From Paenibacillus ginsengarvi (GTDB taxonomy: Bacteria; Bacillota; Bacilli; Paenibacillales; NBRC-103111), in the NCBI RefSeq assembly GCF_003626695.1, contig NZ_RBAH01000017.1, forward strand, positions 62,001 to 126,000: DNA of 64,000 nucleotides, written 5' to 3'. This document shows positions 25,521-33,624 of this stretch, piece after piece (position 1 is the first letter of the stretch; every line of letters starts with the position of its first letter). The notes beneath the pieces were generated by a model, which was given only the letters and a program-made list of their open reading frames with translations, did no database searches and was not told the DNA's origin. The position numbers and the translations under genes are program-made.

Positions 25521-25599
25521 TCAGCACTCTCCTCTGGAAAGTCGCACTTCGTTTCGCTTTAACGCTTTATCGAATCTAAACTAACTTTCTTGAGCATTA

Positions 25600-25625
25600 A
25601 AAAAAACCGCAGTTTTGGGCGGTTT
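25600..25625 (-). terminator. Terminator after csoR
   Basis: On the minus strand the stem AAACCGC/GCGGTTT with an 8-nt loop is followed by a run of eight T. It lies about 90 bp after the csoR stop codon. Confidence 0.75.
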
Positions 25626-25712
25626 TATTTCATTTGGTCATTTAGTAGTTGAAGATCTTAGGGCCATTGCTGTCCTATCATCACTAGGACTATCACGTCT
25701 GCTGCTTCGCGC

Positions 25713-26063
25713 TTATTTCATCAACTTATTCATCGTCGTCATAAGCTCCGTCACGACGTCCATATCGCCGTCCTGGATGCGTTCAATGACGCAGCTTTTC
25801 AAATGGTGCTCAAGCAGCAGCTTCCCGACCCCGTTCAACGCCGACTGAACCGACGCGATCTGATTGAGCACGTCGTCGCAATACGTATCTTTTTCGATCA
25901 GTCCTTTAATCCCGCGCACTTGACCTTCGATCCGGTTCAGACGGGAGATCAGGCTGCTTTTGACTTTATCCGAGTGGTGGCTTTTCCGTCCTGCCCCGTC
26001 AAACGAGCAGCATTCGGACTCAGCCGCCGTTTGTTCATTCTTCCTATCCGTATCCGCGCTCAT
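25713..26063 (-). CDS. csoR: CsoR-family copper-sensing repressor
   Basis: A 116-residue all-helical repressor with LISRLNRIEGQVRGIKGLIE, then the Cys in DTYCDDVL and the His-Cys pair in EHHLKSCV. These form the x-C-H-C ligand set that distinguishes Cu(I)-binding CsoR from FrmR and RcnR. Binding of Cu(I) releases the operator. The N-terminal about 30 residues, with CC and HH, are longer than usual and could bind metal. AAAGGGGG precedes the ATG. Unlike the usual csoR-copZ-copA grouping, copZA lies about 9.4 kb away on the same strand, beyond a block of sugar genes. Confidence 0.9.
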   Translation of the reverse strand: MSADTDRKNEQTAAESECCSFDGAGRKSHHSDKVKSSLISRLNRIEGQVRGIKGLIEKDTYCDDVLNQIASVQSALNGVGKLLLEHHLKSCVIERIQDGDMDVVTELMTTMNKLMK

Positions 26064-26085
26064 TCATCTCGCCCCCTTTATCTAT

Positions 26086-26119
26086 AGTATAGTATACTAT
26101 ACTCCCTCCCCCTATTCAA
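26086..26119 (-). promoter_or_regulatory. csoR promoter with G-rich spacer and 18-bp palindrome
   Basis: On the minus strand TTGAAT (26114-26119) and TATACT (26091-26096) are 17 bp apart. The spacer is AGGGGGAGGGAGTATAG, similar to the copZ promoter spacer. The -10 box lies inside the perfect palindrome AGTATAGTATACTATACT (26086-26103). Autoregulation by CsoR is inferred. Confidence 0.55.
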
Positions 26120-26182
26120 ATAAAAAGTTGACTTTCCCCGACGGCACCATTTCGGCCCTGCATCGGCGAGTGAAACATACAA

Positions 26183-26230
26183 ACGGACCTCGAACCATCC
26201 GCCCGTGAACCGGCAGAGGCTGAGGTCCGT
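26183..26230 (-). terminator. Probable terminator after the Gfo/Idh/MocA gene
   Basis: ACGGACCTC pairs with GAGGTCCGT across a 30-nt loop, 20 bp beyond the dehydrogenase stop codon. On the minus strand TTGTATGTTTC follows. The loop is long, so strength is uncertain. Confidence 0.45.
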
Positions 26231-26249
26231 TCTCCATCCAAAATTGCTG

Positions 26250-27536
26250 TTAAAACTGAACCAAATCAGCGATTCGCACGGGTGCGCCGGTCTGCATCGA
26301 CACATTGCCCGCGATGCCCGTCAGGATCGAGACGGCTCCGTCGACGTGGGAAGCCGCCCGATTGAACCGGTCCGGGGCCCGGTCGCCAAACAAGTCGTTA
26401 AGCAGGATCGGATCGCCGCCGCCGTGCCCGCCGGCGCGCGTTTCGATCTCAACCTCGTAAGCGCGCTCGAACATCGGCTGCACCGTCAGCACCTTGTAGG
26501 ACAACGCGCCCTCGTCCTCTTTTTTTCCGCCGGAGTTCACATAGGCGCGCTCGACTACCTTCATCTCGATGCGGCCTTTGCTGCCGTTGAATACGACGTT
26601 GTAGCCTTCCCACGGCAAGTAAGCGTTCAGCGAATAGGTCATGATCGCCTTGTTCTTGTAGCGGACCATGACGCCAAGCGTATCTTCGATACTGATGCCG
26701 TCGCCGAATACGCTCTGATCGCGCTGGTAGCCATCGTCCTTCTCCGCGTCGAGATACAGCGACTTCAGATGTTCGTTTTTGTCCAGATGGATGGCGAACG
26801 GATCGTTCTTCGCCGCTTCGCTTCCGTAGGCGCGCTGGTAAAAGTTCGTCACGCCGCGCCGTTCCGCATTTTCACGGCCGTAGAACATGAGCCCGCCCAT
26901 CGCAAATACCGTCTCCGGCGCAGAGCCGAGCCAGAAGTTGACGAGATCGAAATGGTGCGTCGACTTGTGGACGAGCAGGCCCCCGCTATTGCGCTTGTCG
27001 CGATGCCAGCGGCGGAAATAGTCGGCGCCGTGCGTCGTGTTGAGCAGCCATTCGAAGTGGACAGAGTGTACGTCCCCGATCGTGCCGTCCATAATCAGCT
27101 CGCGGATTTTCGTATTGTGCGGCGCATACCGGTAATTGAACGCTACGCGCAAGTCTTTGCCGGTTCTTTTGACGGCGTCGATAATGTGCTGGCACTTCTC
27201 GGCGTCGACCGTCATCGGCTTCTCCGTGACGACATTGCAGCCCAGCTCCATCGCGCGAATAATATAAGTATGGTGCGTACGATCTACCGAAGTAACAATT
27301 ACGGTGTCAGGCTTCTCCGTTCGAATCATCTCTTCGAACTGCTCACTGCTGTACAGACGAACGTCCGGATGGTCGTACTTCTCTCTCAGCAGCTTGTTCG
27401 CATATTCGAGACGGGTCCGGTTAATATCGCAGAAGGCGGCGAGCTCGCATTTGTCGCGGTAATGCTTCACCAGCGAACCGTAAAAAAACTCGGCCCTTCC
27501 TCCCGTTCCGACCAGTACGTATTTTTTCCGTGTCAT
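26250..27536 (-). CDS. Gfo/Idh/MocA family sugar oxidoreductase
   Basis: A 428-residue NAD(P)-dependent dehydrogenase for a sugar or inositol-like substrate. The N-terminal Rossmann fold shows VLVGTGGRAEFF; the family motif EKPMT (about residues 106-110) supplies the catalytic Lys. The C-terminal domain has GGLLVHKSTHHFDLVNFWLG, where the His pair is the usual active-site region. The length and the domain order are normal. AAGGGAG precedes the ATG. It is divergent from an AraC regulator gene 165 bp away, which probably controls it. Confidence 0.88.
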   Translation of the reverse strand: MTRKKYVLVGTGGRAEFFYGSLVKHYRDKCELAAFCDINRTRLEYANKLLREKYDHPDVRLYSSEQFEEMIRTEKPDTVIVTSVDRTHHTYIIRAMELGCNVVTEKPMTVDAEKCQHIIDAVKRTGKDLRVAFNYRYAPHNTKIRELIMDGTIGDVHSVHFEWLLNTTHGADYFRRWHRDKRNSGGLLVHKSTHHFDLVNFWLGSAPETVFAMGGLMFYGRENAERRGVTNFYQRAYGSEAAKNDPFAIHLDKNEHLKSLYLDAEKDDGYQRDQSVFGDGISIEDTLGVMVRYKNKAIMTYSLNAYLPWEGYNVVFNGSKGRIEMKVVERAYVNSGGKKEDEGALSYKVLTVQPMFERAYEVEIETRAGGHGGGDPILLNDLFGDRAPDRFNRAASHVDGAVSILTGIAGNVSMQTGAPVRIADLVQF

Positions 27537-27701
27537 CGGCGCACTCCCTTTTCTATAGTTGATACGCCTTTATTGTATAGCAATGTTTACGCGTTTTCTG
27601 CCGTTCTGCTTGCTCTTTTGGCCGATTTATATGCATTTTTTGCGGTTCTCGTTCGTTTTACTCCCTTGATTGTAGTACAATTTGGGAAGGAGGGGACCGC
27701 C

Positions 27702-28529
27702 TTGAAGGAACCGTTCTTCATTCACCTGAGCAAAATAAACGGCCATCATTCGATGCCGTCCAATCATTATCACGAGCCCTACGAAATCTACTATCTGCTA
27801 TCAGGCGAGCGGCACTATTTCATTAAGGAACAGACGTATAAAATTGCGAAGGGCGACCTCGTTTTTATAAGCAAAAACGAGCTGCACAAAACAAGCGACG
27901 CCGGCGTTCCGAATCACGAGCGGCTTCTCATAAACTTTAACGACCGATTTATCGCAGGCTTCGGCGAGCCGCTTCTATTTGAACCGTTTGAGCGCAAAAA
28001 TCGCCGGCTGCGGCTCAATTTGCCGGAACGCGAATGGGTCGAGCGGCTGTTGTTCGAGATGCTGCAAGAAGATCAGGAGAAGCTGCCGGGGCACGAAGCT
28101 TCCTTGCAGGCGCGGCTTGTCACGCTGCTGCTCTGGTGCGGCCGCAAGCTCGATCGCCAGGACCGGGAGCAGGCGCCCTACGAGCACGAAAGCCCTGCGC
28201 ACAAAAAAATTTCCGAAATCGTCGAGTTCATCAACGAATCGTACCGTCAGCCGATTTCGCTCGATTTCGTAGCCAAAGCCCATTTCGTCAGCCCGTTTCA
28301 TTTCAGCCGCATGTTCAAGCGGGTTACCGGCTTCACGTTCGTCGAGTACGTCAATACGGTAAGAATCCGGGAAGCACAGCGGCTGCTGAAGGAAACGCAG
28401 TGGAAGGTAACGCGTATCGCGGAAACCGTCGGTTATGAGAATATCGGGCATTTCGGACGCGTATTCAAAAAAGTGACCAAAACAAACCCGCTCGATTACC
28501 GAAAATCGGTCAAGCGGGTTCATCCGTGA
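27702..28529 (+). CDS. AraC-family transcriptional regulator
   Basis: A 275-residue regulator with a cupin N-terminus (HHSMPSNHYHEPYEIYYLLSG, then AKGDLVFISKNELHKTSD). The C-terminal double helix-turn-helix includes LDFVAKAHFVSPFHFSRMFK and VGYENIGHFGRVFKKVTK. The open frame extends far upstream, but the start is the TTG at 27702 with AAGGAGGGG seven bases before it; the earlier part is antisense to the dehydrogenase. It is divergent from the Gfo/Idh/MocA gene, its likely target, and ends 31 bp before the convergent gpr gene. Confidence 0.88.
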   Translation: MKEPFFIHLSKINGHHSMPSNHYHEPYEIYYLLSGERHYFIKEQTYKIAKGDLVFISKNELHKTSDAGVPNHERLLINFNDRFIAGFGEPLLFEPFERKNRRLRLNLPEREWVERLLFEMLQEDQEKLPGHEASLQARLVTLLLWCGRKLDRQDREQAPYEHESPAHKKISEIVEFINESYRQPISLDFVAKAHFVSPFHFSRMFKRVTGFTFVEYVNTVRIREAQRLLKETQWKVTRIAETVGYENIGHFGRVFKKVTKTNPLDYRKSVKRVHP

Positions 28530-28560
28530 CCTAACGCGGCTGATCTGGCCGATAAGCCGT

Positions 28561-29562
28561 TTAATGCGTGTAGGCGGCCACGTTATCCTGGTCGATCGCA
28601 TCGTGCAGCGCGGCATTCAGCCCGCTGGCAATGATGTTGGCGATATCCTCGATAAACTGGTCGATGTCTTTCGGCGTCACAAGCAGATTGTGTCCGACCG
28701 GATCGAGCACCTCCTTGACGAGCTGGAGCCTTTCGTTCTCCTCCATGCTGTCCAGCATGCCGAAGATTTGATCGGTTTTGCTCGTCTGGTTTTTGAAGTG
28801 GCCGAGCATCATATCCATTGTGCTGTTCACGATCGTGGATGCATAAACGACGGTCGGAACTCCGATCGCAATGACGGGAACGCCGAGAAATTCCTGGGTC
28901 AGCCCTTTGCGCTTATTGCCCACTCCCGAGCCGGGATGGATGCCCGTATCCGCAATCTGGATCGTCGTATTGACCCGCTCCAGCGCCCTTGATGCGAGCG
29001 CATCGATCGCGATGACGAAGTCGGGGCGCGATTTCTCGACGATCCCCTGCACGATCTCGCTCGTCTCAATCCCGGTCGTGCCGAGCACCCCTGGCGCTAC
29101 GGCGCTGACGGGGCGGTAACCAGGACTGACCTGATCCGGCATCAGCTCGAAGTAATGGCGGGTGACCATCACATTTTCGACGACTAGCGGCCCGAGCGCA
29201 TCCGGGGTTACATTGTTGTTGCCGAGCCCGATGATAAGCGCCTTGGCCTCCTTGCCGAGCCCGATACGCTGAAGAAACGGCGCAAACTCCTGGGCGAACC
29301 GGGTCGCCACCCGGTCCTGCAAGTCGGAATCCTGCTCGCGAAGGCGCGGCACCTCGATTGTAATGTAATGCCCCGGCAGCTTGCCGACCGCCTGCCCCCC
29401 TTCCGCTGTGGATATATGCATCTTCGTCACTTTCATATCGTCGTCTTCCAAAGCTTCCGTATGTACCCCCGGTATCGCGTCCCCGTAGCGTCCCGAAGCC
29501 ATTTCCTTCGCTTCCAGCGCCAGGTCGGTCCGAACCGAATACATGCTTAAATCGATGCCCAT
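28561..29562 (-). CDS. gpr: Germination protease GPR
   Basis: A 333-residue aspartic-type protease that degrades small acid-soluble spore proteins during germination. The sequence has the N-terminal propeptide region (YSVRTDLALEA, with GVHTEALEDDD), then VIGLGN-type LIIGLGNNNVTPDALGP and the catalytic region FVIAIDALASRALERVNTTIQIADTG. In B. subtilis gpr is followed directly by spoIIP; here the next gene is a convergent AraC regulator and spoIIP lies about 24 kb away. It is divergent from rpsT, as usual. Confidence 0.95.
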   Translation of the reverse strand: MGIDLSMYSVRTDLALEAKEMASGRYGDAIPGVHTEALEDDDMKVTKMHISTAEGGQAVGKLPGHYITIEVPRLREQDSDLQDRVATRFAQEFAPFLQRIGLGKEAKALIIGLGNNNVTPDALGPLVVENVMVTRHYFELMPDQVSPGYRPVSAVAPGVLGTTGIETSEIVQGIVEKSRPDFVIAIDALASRALERVNTTIQIADTGIHPGSGVGNKRKGLTQEFLGVPVIAIGVPTVVYASTIVNSTMDMMLGHFKNQTSKTDQIFGMLDSMEENERLQLVKEVLDPVGHNLLVTPKDIDQFIEDIANIIASGLNAALHDAIDQDNVAAYTH

Positions 29563-29699
29563 CTATAATACGCTCCTTTCCGCTAACGGCTGCTCGTTAG
29601 TTTGTGAGAAAAAGAAGCGGTTTATGCGGCCTGGCGGCGACGGATCGTTTGTTCCTGCTGACCAGTTAAACGATAACCTTCGGATTCGTTACGCAATCG

Positions 29700-29728
29700 T
29701 TGCATTTTGGTAGAGCCCATGATAAAAT
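29700..29728 (+). promoter_or_regulatory. rpsT promoter
   Basis: TTGCAT and TAAAAT are separated by 17 bp, about 95 bp upstream of the rpsT start. The long leader between them could host S20 autoregulation. Confidence 0.6.
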
Positions 29729-29822
29729 GTATAAAGTTGTCGACTGACAGGACAGTCCTTGATCGGATGTTTGGACTCACGTCGAAGCACGTTTTTTTAG
29801 TTTTGTAAGGAGGTGAACGATC

Positions 29823-30095
29823 GTGCCTAACATTAAATCCGCCATCAAGCGCGTAAAGACTAACGACAAGCGTCGCCTTCAGAACGCTTCGCAAAGATCG
29901 GCTCTTCGTACGGCAGTCAAAACGTTCGAAACCGCTGCCGCTTCCCAAAACGTTGAAACGGCTAAAGCCGCTTTGATCAACGCATCCAAGAAGCTGGACA
30001 AAGCTGTTACTAAAGGTTTGATTCACAAAAATGCGGCTGCCCGCAAAAAGTCCCGCCTGGCGAAACAACTGAACTCGCTTTCCGCTCAAGGCTAA
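29823..30095 (+). CDS. rpsT: 30S ribosomal protein S20
   Basis: A 90-residue lysine/arginine-rich protein, MPNIKSAIKRVKTNDKRRLQN at its start and KNAAARKKSRLAKQLN near its end, typical of bS20, which binds 16S rRNA. The start is GTG preceded by AAGGAGGTGA. It is divergent from gpr and convergent with holA, the conserved arrangement in Bacillales. Confidence 0.97.
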   Translation: MPNIKSAIKRVKTNDKRRLQNASQRSALRTAVKTFETAAASQNVETAKAALINASKKLDKAVTKGLIHKNAAARKKSRLAKQLNSLSAQG

Positions 30096-30101
30096 AGCGC
30101 G

Positions 30102-30146
30102 AATAAAGTCCTTGCTCCTGTACAGGAAGCAAGGACTTTATTTTTT
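30102..30146 (+). terminator. rpsT terminator (also usable by holA)
   Basis: A perfect 15-bp stem AATAAAGTCCTTGCT / AGCAAGGACTTTATT encloses an 11-nt loop and runs into TTTTTT. The symmetry allows use from both directions, since holA ends at 30154. Confidence 0.93.
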
Positions 30147-30153
30147 CCCCGGG

Positions 30154-31167
30154 TCAAGCCGCCAGTCCGAGCAGAAACATCTCCAGCCCCACGACCTTAT
30201 CGACTTTGCCGCTTTTCATCTTGTAATCCAGCTCGGCGAGCTGCTGCAAAATACGCTCCAGCCGGTCCGGAGCAAATTTGTGGCCTTGCTCGGCCGCGAT
30301 TTTGACCGCGTACGGATGCAGCCCCAATTGCGAAGCCATCTGCTGCTGAGACAGTCCCGACTTCGACAGCTCCTTCACCTGCAGCACGATCCGGAATTGG
30401 CGGGCGATCAGCAGCACGAGCTTGACCGGCTCCTCCCGCTGCTTCAGCAGCTCGTACAGGATCGTAAACGCCCGGTTCAGTTTCAGGCGCACGATGTCGT
30501 CGATCAGAATGAAGACATTCTGTTCCGTACTGCGCGTAACAAGCTTGTCCACCGTATCTCCGCTTACGACGCCGCCGCTGCCAACGTACAGCGACAGCTT
30601 CTCGATCTCGGCCGCCAGCGTCTGCAAGGCGCTCCCCGCATACAGGATGAGCTGATCCGCCGCTCCCTCGGCAAAAGAAAACGATTTGCGTCCAGCTTGC
30701 CGTTCAACCCATTGCAGCAGCCCGTCTGCGCTCATCGCCGTAAACGGAATCGTGATGTCCTTTAACGATTTGACGATTTTTTTCCGTTCATCGAGCTTCT
30801 CCGCTTCTACGACGAAAACGATAACGGCGAAATCGGACGGGGCTTTTATGTAATCGAGCAGCTTCTCCGGCTGATGCTGGACTTTGCCGCTTTCCTTCGC
30901 TCCGGTAAAAAAGACCGCATTGCTGGCGATAACGAGTTTTTTCGGCGCCATAAACGGCAAGGTTTGCGCGTCGTCGAGCACGACGTCGAGACTCGTTTCC
31001 GCCAAATCGTATTTGCTGACGGCGAACTCCCGGTATTCCGGCTCAATCAGCTTCTGCGTCAAAAAATCAAGAAATTCGCGAAGCAGAAACGATTCCGTTC
31101 CGTAGCACACATACACAGGCGATATGCTGCCTTTGCCGATGTCGCGCGCCGCCGATTTGTAATCCAT
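30154..31167 (-). CDS. holA: DNA polymerase III delta subunit
   Basis: A 337-residue clamp-loader subunit (YqeN type). It begins MDYKSAARDIGKGSISPVYVCYGTESFLLREF, where the N-terminal P-loop-like fold carries the GTES stretch. It continues with VIVFVVEAEKLDERKKIVK and a helical collar region with LYELLKQREEPVKLVLLIARQFR. The ATG at 31167 follows GGTGGTG; an earlier start would run into the terminator hairpin. Gene order holA-rpsT-gpr is conserved. Confidence 0.93.
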   Translation of the reverse strand: MDYKSAARDIGKGSISPVYVCYGTESFLLREFLDFLTQKLIEPEYREFAVSKYDLAETSLDVVLDDAQTLPFMAPKKLVIASNAVFFTGAKESGKVQHQPEKLLDYIKAPSDFAVIVFVVEAEKLDERKKIVKSLKDITIPFTAMSADGLLQWVERQAGRKSFSFAEGAADQLILYAGSALQTLAAEIEKLSLYVGSGGVVSGDTVDKLVTRSTEQNVFILIDDIVRLKLNRAFTILYELLKQREEPVKLVLLIARQFRIVLQVKELSKSGLSQQQMASQLGLHPYAVKIAAEQGHKFAPDRLERILQQLAELDYKMKSGKVDKVVGLEMFLLGLAA

Positions 31168-31217
31168 ACTTTCACCACCAGCCGTTAATCTCCGAACTTG
31201 AACATTATTTAATGATA

Positions 31218-31269
31218 CCAAAAACAATGGGATGACGTCAAAGTCGGAACTTTGACACCATCCCATTGT
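31218..31269 (-). terminator. Long hairpin terminator upstream of holA
   Basis: Two 20-bp arms (31224-31243 and 31250-31269, 18 of 20 paired) flank a 6-nt loop. On the minus strand TTTTTGG follows. It insulates holA from the anti-sigma operon. The rest of the 338-bp gap (31270-31488) shows no supported gene. Confidence 0.75.
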
Positions 31270-31488
31270 CCCAGCACATCTATATAAACATTCGGCAGCG
31301 GGGCTCCCAGGCGCTCATGCCGAACGATTCATACATGGCAGGTCTTCGATCGCATTTGTTACTATACAATATGCGCTTCGCCGCCGGATGTGCAGACCGG
31401 ATGAGCCCGATTTCGAATTTACAATAGCCCCCACAAAGTGAAGCCCTTGCTTCGAGGCTAATTCCGATTGCGGGGAGCCCCAATTTTA

Positions 31489-31514
31489 AAGCCGTAAGCA
31501 TAAGCTTACGGCTT
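31489..31514 (-). terminator. Terminator overlapping the end of the anti-sigma gene
   Basis: AAGCCGTAAGC / GCTTACGGCTT form an 11-bp stem with a 4-nt loop, followed on the minus strand by TTTAAAATT. It overlaps the last codons of the anti-sigma gene. Confidence 0.8.
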
Positions 31515-32846
31515 CTGGAGCGACTCCGCATTTTTGGCGATGTCGACTACATACGTTTTCGCTGTGCCGTCTTTGGCTGTGACGGAATACGTCAATTGCG
31601 CACTGCCCTTCCATGTAAGCAGCTTCGCCGAATCCTGCGTTCCCCAGGAGGCCGACACGAACATTTGCGTATGCCTGTCGTCATTGGTCGTTACGACGAC
31701 CCGGCGATTGGCCGGATCGATTGTGGCCACAAGCACCCCGTCCTCCGACTCGAAACTCTCCTGCACGGCGAGCAGCCCGGCCATATCCGGCCGTGAGAGT
31801 TTATCCTTGGCCGCGTCCGCAGCAGGATCGGTAATCTTCGTCCCGGCCGATGAGCCGGCCGCGGATTCCTTCGTATCGGCCGCCGGGTCGGTCATGGCCG
31901 AAATGCCGAATTTTTGCTGGTTTTGATCGGAGCCGGGCGACCCGGAAGATCCTAAGCCCGACTTGGCCGTATCGTTCGGCCCCTTCGTCTCATCCGCCGG
32001 TGCGGAAGGAGGCGTAACGGACGAGCCGGGAATTGCGGCTGCTCCGCCGTTCACTGGCGGCTGCTCCCCTGCTCCTTTTGCAGAGTCTGTTACCGGGCTC
32101 GTTTGGGCTCCTGAGCCCGGCGAGCCGCCATTGCCGTTCTTCGTAACGTCGCCTATATTGCCGCCGCGCTGGTCGATTACCCTCTCCGCTTCCGGGGCAA
32201 TCTCCTGCTTCACCGGCACCTCGGCAGGCGCTGCGCCTCCGCCGGTTCTCCCGCCCGTTTGAGCCGCTCCCGAATCCGGCTTCTCCTTGGAGGTTAAAGC
32301 TGCGCTGCCCGGCGCTTCCTTCGCCGCCTCGGCGGTCGCTTGGTCCGCAGCGCTTCGATTCGGCATGGACGCACTCGAATACGAGGTGCTGCTCTGGCTT
32401 CCCGCTTTGGGCATAAGCTGGCTTTCATCGGCTACCTTCGTGCCGTCCATATCGTTAATAAACAAAGCGAGCAGCAGGCCCGCTGCCACAATGCCTCCGG
32501 CGGCGGCAAACGACCACGCGGATTTGAAACGTCTCGGCCGCTCCGCCGCAAGCGGGATTACCGCGGTATTTTTGGGGACGGTGGAAGTTTGGACCGGCTC
32601 TTCTCCGCCGCGCTCACCCGCCCGATCTATTTCGGCAAGTTGGGGTAATATCGAATCGACCAGGCTGAACGGCGGCGTTACTTTCGGCAGGCTGGCGAGC
32701 TCTTGGGACAATTGCTGCAATCTGGAGAACATTTCTGCGCAATCCGGACACTGCTGCAAATGAGCCAACATCGCTTCATGCTCCGAATCGTTCAAATCTT
32801 CATCCAGATGTCGTTGCATCAGTTCCATCACCTCTTGACAATTCAT
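31506..32846 (-). CDS. Zinc-finger anti-sigma factor
   Basis: A 446-residue membrane anti-sigma factor. The N-terminal zf-HC2/ZAS domain shows HEAMLAHLQQCPDC (His-x3-...-Cys-x2-Cys). One transmembrane helix lies at about residues 112-130. The long extracellular part is rich in Gly, Ser, Pro and Ala (about 140-330), and a small C-terminal domain (about 345-446) contains VVVTTNDDRHTQMF. It overlaps the sigma gene by 4 bp, as partner pairs commonly do. It should sequester the ECF sigma factor and release it on an envelope signal. The spacer repeats are low-complexity and need not be conserved. Confidence 0.87.
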   Translation of the reverse strand: MNCQEVMELMQRHLDEDLNDSEHEAMLAHLQQCPDCAEMFSRLQQLSQELASLPKVTPPFSLVDSILPQLAEIDRAGERGGEEPVQTSTVPKNTAVIPLAAERPRRFKSAWSFAAAGGIVAAGLLLALFINDMDGTKVADESQLMPKAGSQSSTSYSSASMPNRSAADQATAEAAKEAPGSAALTSKEKPDSGAAQTGGRTGGGAAPAEVPVKQEIAPEAERVIDQRGGNIGDVTKNGNGGSPGSGAQTSPVTDSAKGAGEQPPVNGGAAAIPGSSVTPPSAPADETKGPNDTAKSGLGSSGSPGSDQNQQKFGISAMTDPAADTKESAAGSSAGTKITDPAADAAKDKLSRPDMAGLLAVQESFESEDGVLVATIDPANRRVVVTTNDDRHTQMFVSASWGTQDSAKLLTWKGSAQLTYSVTAKDGTAKTYVVDIAKNAESLQKP

Positions 32847-33391
32847 CCCCGCACACCGCCTTTCTGATAATCTTGAAGTAAAGTCTGCAATTGCTGCCTC
32901 GCCCGAAACAGATAAGACTTCACTGTATTCAGGGGCAGATCCAGGGAATCGGCGATTTCGTTGTACGAGAAATCCTGCAAATATCGAAGCACGACAACGG
33001 CCCGGTGATGCTCGGGAAGCAGTTCGATCGCATCTTGAATATCCTTGGCTACATAAGACGACATCAGCTCGTCTTCAACGCTGCCGGAGGACGTGAACAC
33101 CATATTGTGCTCTTCGATCGATACGGTCGCTTTCGTGCGGCGGAACTTGTCAATACAGATGTTCGTGACGATTCGCTGCACCCACGTTTTGAATTGCGCC
33201 TTTTCTTCGTAAGAATTTATTTTTTTGTATATGCGGATCAGCGCTTCTTGAGCGGCGTCTTTCGCATCCTGTTCATTCCCGAGAATGTAGTATGCGGTTC
33301 GGTAAACGTGAGTTTCAATTTCTCGCAGTAGGGTTATTAGAGCGTCGCGATCGCCCGATTGGGCAGCCTTGATCAGTTGCTGCTCTACCAC
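32843..33391 (-). CDS. ECF-type RNA polymerase sigma factor
   Basis: A 182-residue sigma-70 family factor with region 2 (AYYILGNEQDAKDAAQEALIRIYKKI, KTWVQRIVTNICIDKFRR) and region 4 (LPEHHRAVVVLRYLQDFSYNEIADSL, LNTVKSYLFRARQQL). The start is GTG at 33391 with AGAGGGGG six bases upstream; an in-frame TTG at 33412 lacks such a site. It is of the SigW/SigV class by size and composition. A matching ECF promoter 30 bp upstream suggests autoregulation. Confidence 0.9.
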   Translation of the reverse strand: MVEQQLIKAAQSGDRDALITLLREIETHVYRTAYYILGNEQDAKDAAQEALIRIYKKINSYEEKAQFKTWVQRIVTNICIDKFRRTKATVSIEEHNMVFTSSGSVEDELMSSYVAKDIQDAIELLPEHHRAVVVLRYLQDFSYNEIADSLDLPLNTVKSYLFRARQQLQTLLQDYQKGGVRG

Positions 33392-33420
33392 AAGGATCCC
33401 CCTCTCTTGCAACCTTTTAA

Positions 33421-33443
33421 ACGGGTATGACCCGAAAAATGTT
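33421..33443 (-). promoter_or_regulatory. Candidate ECF autoregulatory promoter
   Basis: On the minus strand GCAACATTTT and CCCGTTT place AAC and CGT 17 bp apart. This resembles ECF promoters of the TGAAAC-N16/17-CGT type, 30 bp before the sigma factor start. Confidence 0.45.
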
Positions 33444-33574
33444 GCACCAGACTTTTAAAAAAATACTTGCCAAGCGTCATCCACTAGAATAACAGAAAAA
33501 AGGGACACGGTATACCGCTTCCGCTAAGGGAAAGTCGGCGTTTTGTAAAGGATATATTGCGCAGCGCCTTCAAC

Positions 33575-33613
33575 TTGACGTGCCGCGCCCTCCACACTAC
33601 AATAAGTAGTGTG
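33575..33613 (+). promoter_or_regulatory. blaI promoter with BlaI-type operator
   Basis: TTGACG (33575-33580), 17 bp, TACAAT (33598-33603). The operator ACACTACAATAAGTAGTGT (33594-33612) overlaps the -10 box and is an almost perfect inverted repeat. An equivalent 19-bp site lies before the DUF3105 gene. This shows autorepression by the regulator encoded 12 bp downstream. Confidence 0.8.
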
Positions 33614-33624
33614 AGGTGGGACCG

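Noticed and set aside
26205..27701. Long upstream extension of the AraC frame at 27702
   Set aside because: It runs antisense through the Gfo/Idh/MocA gene; the good ribosome site lies directly before the TTG at 27702.
31280..31531. 83-codon frame between holA and the anti-sigma gene
   Set aside because: It lies between two terminators, overlaps the anti-sigma gene end, and is Arg/Ser-rich without any motif.
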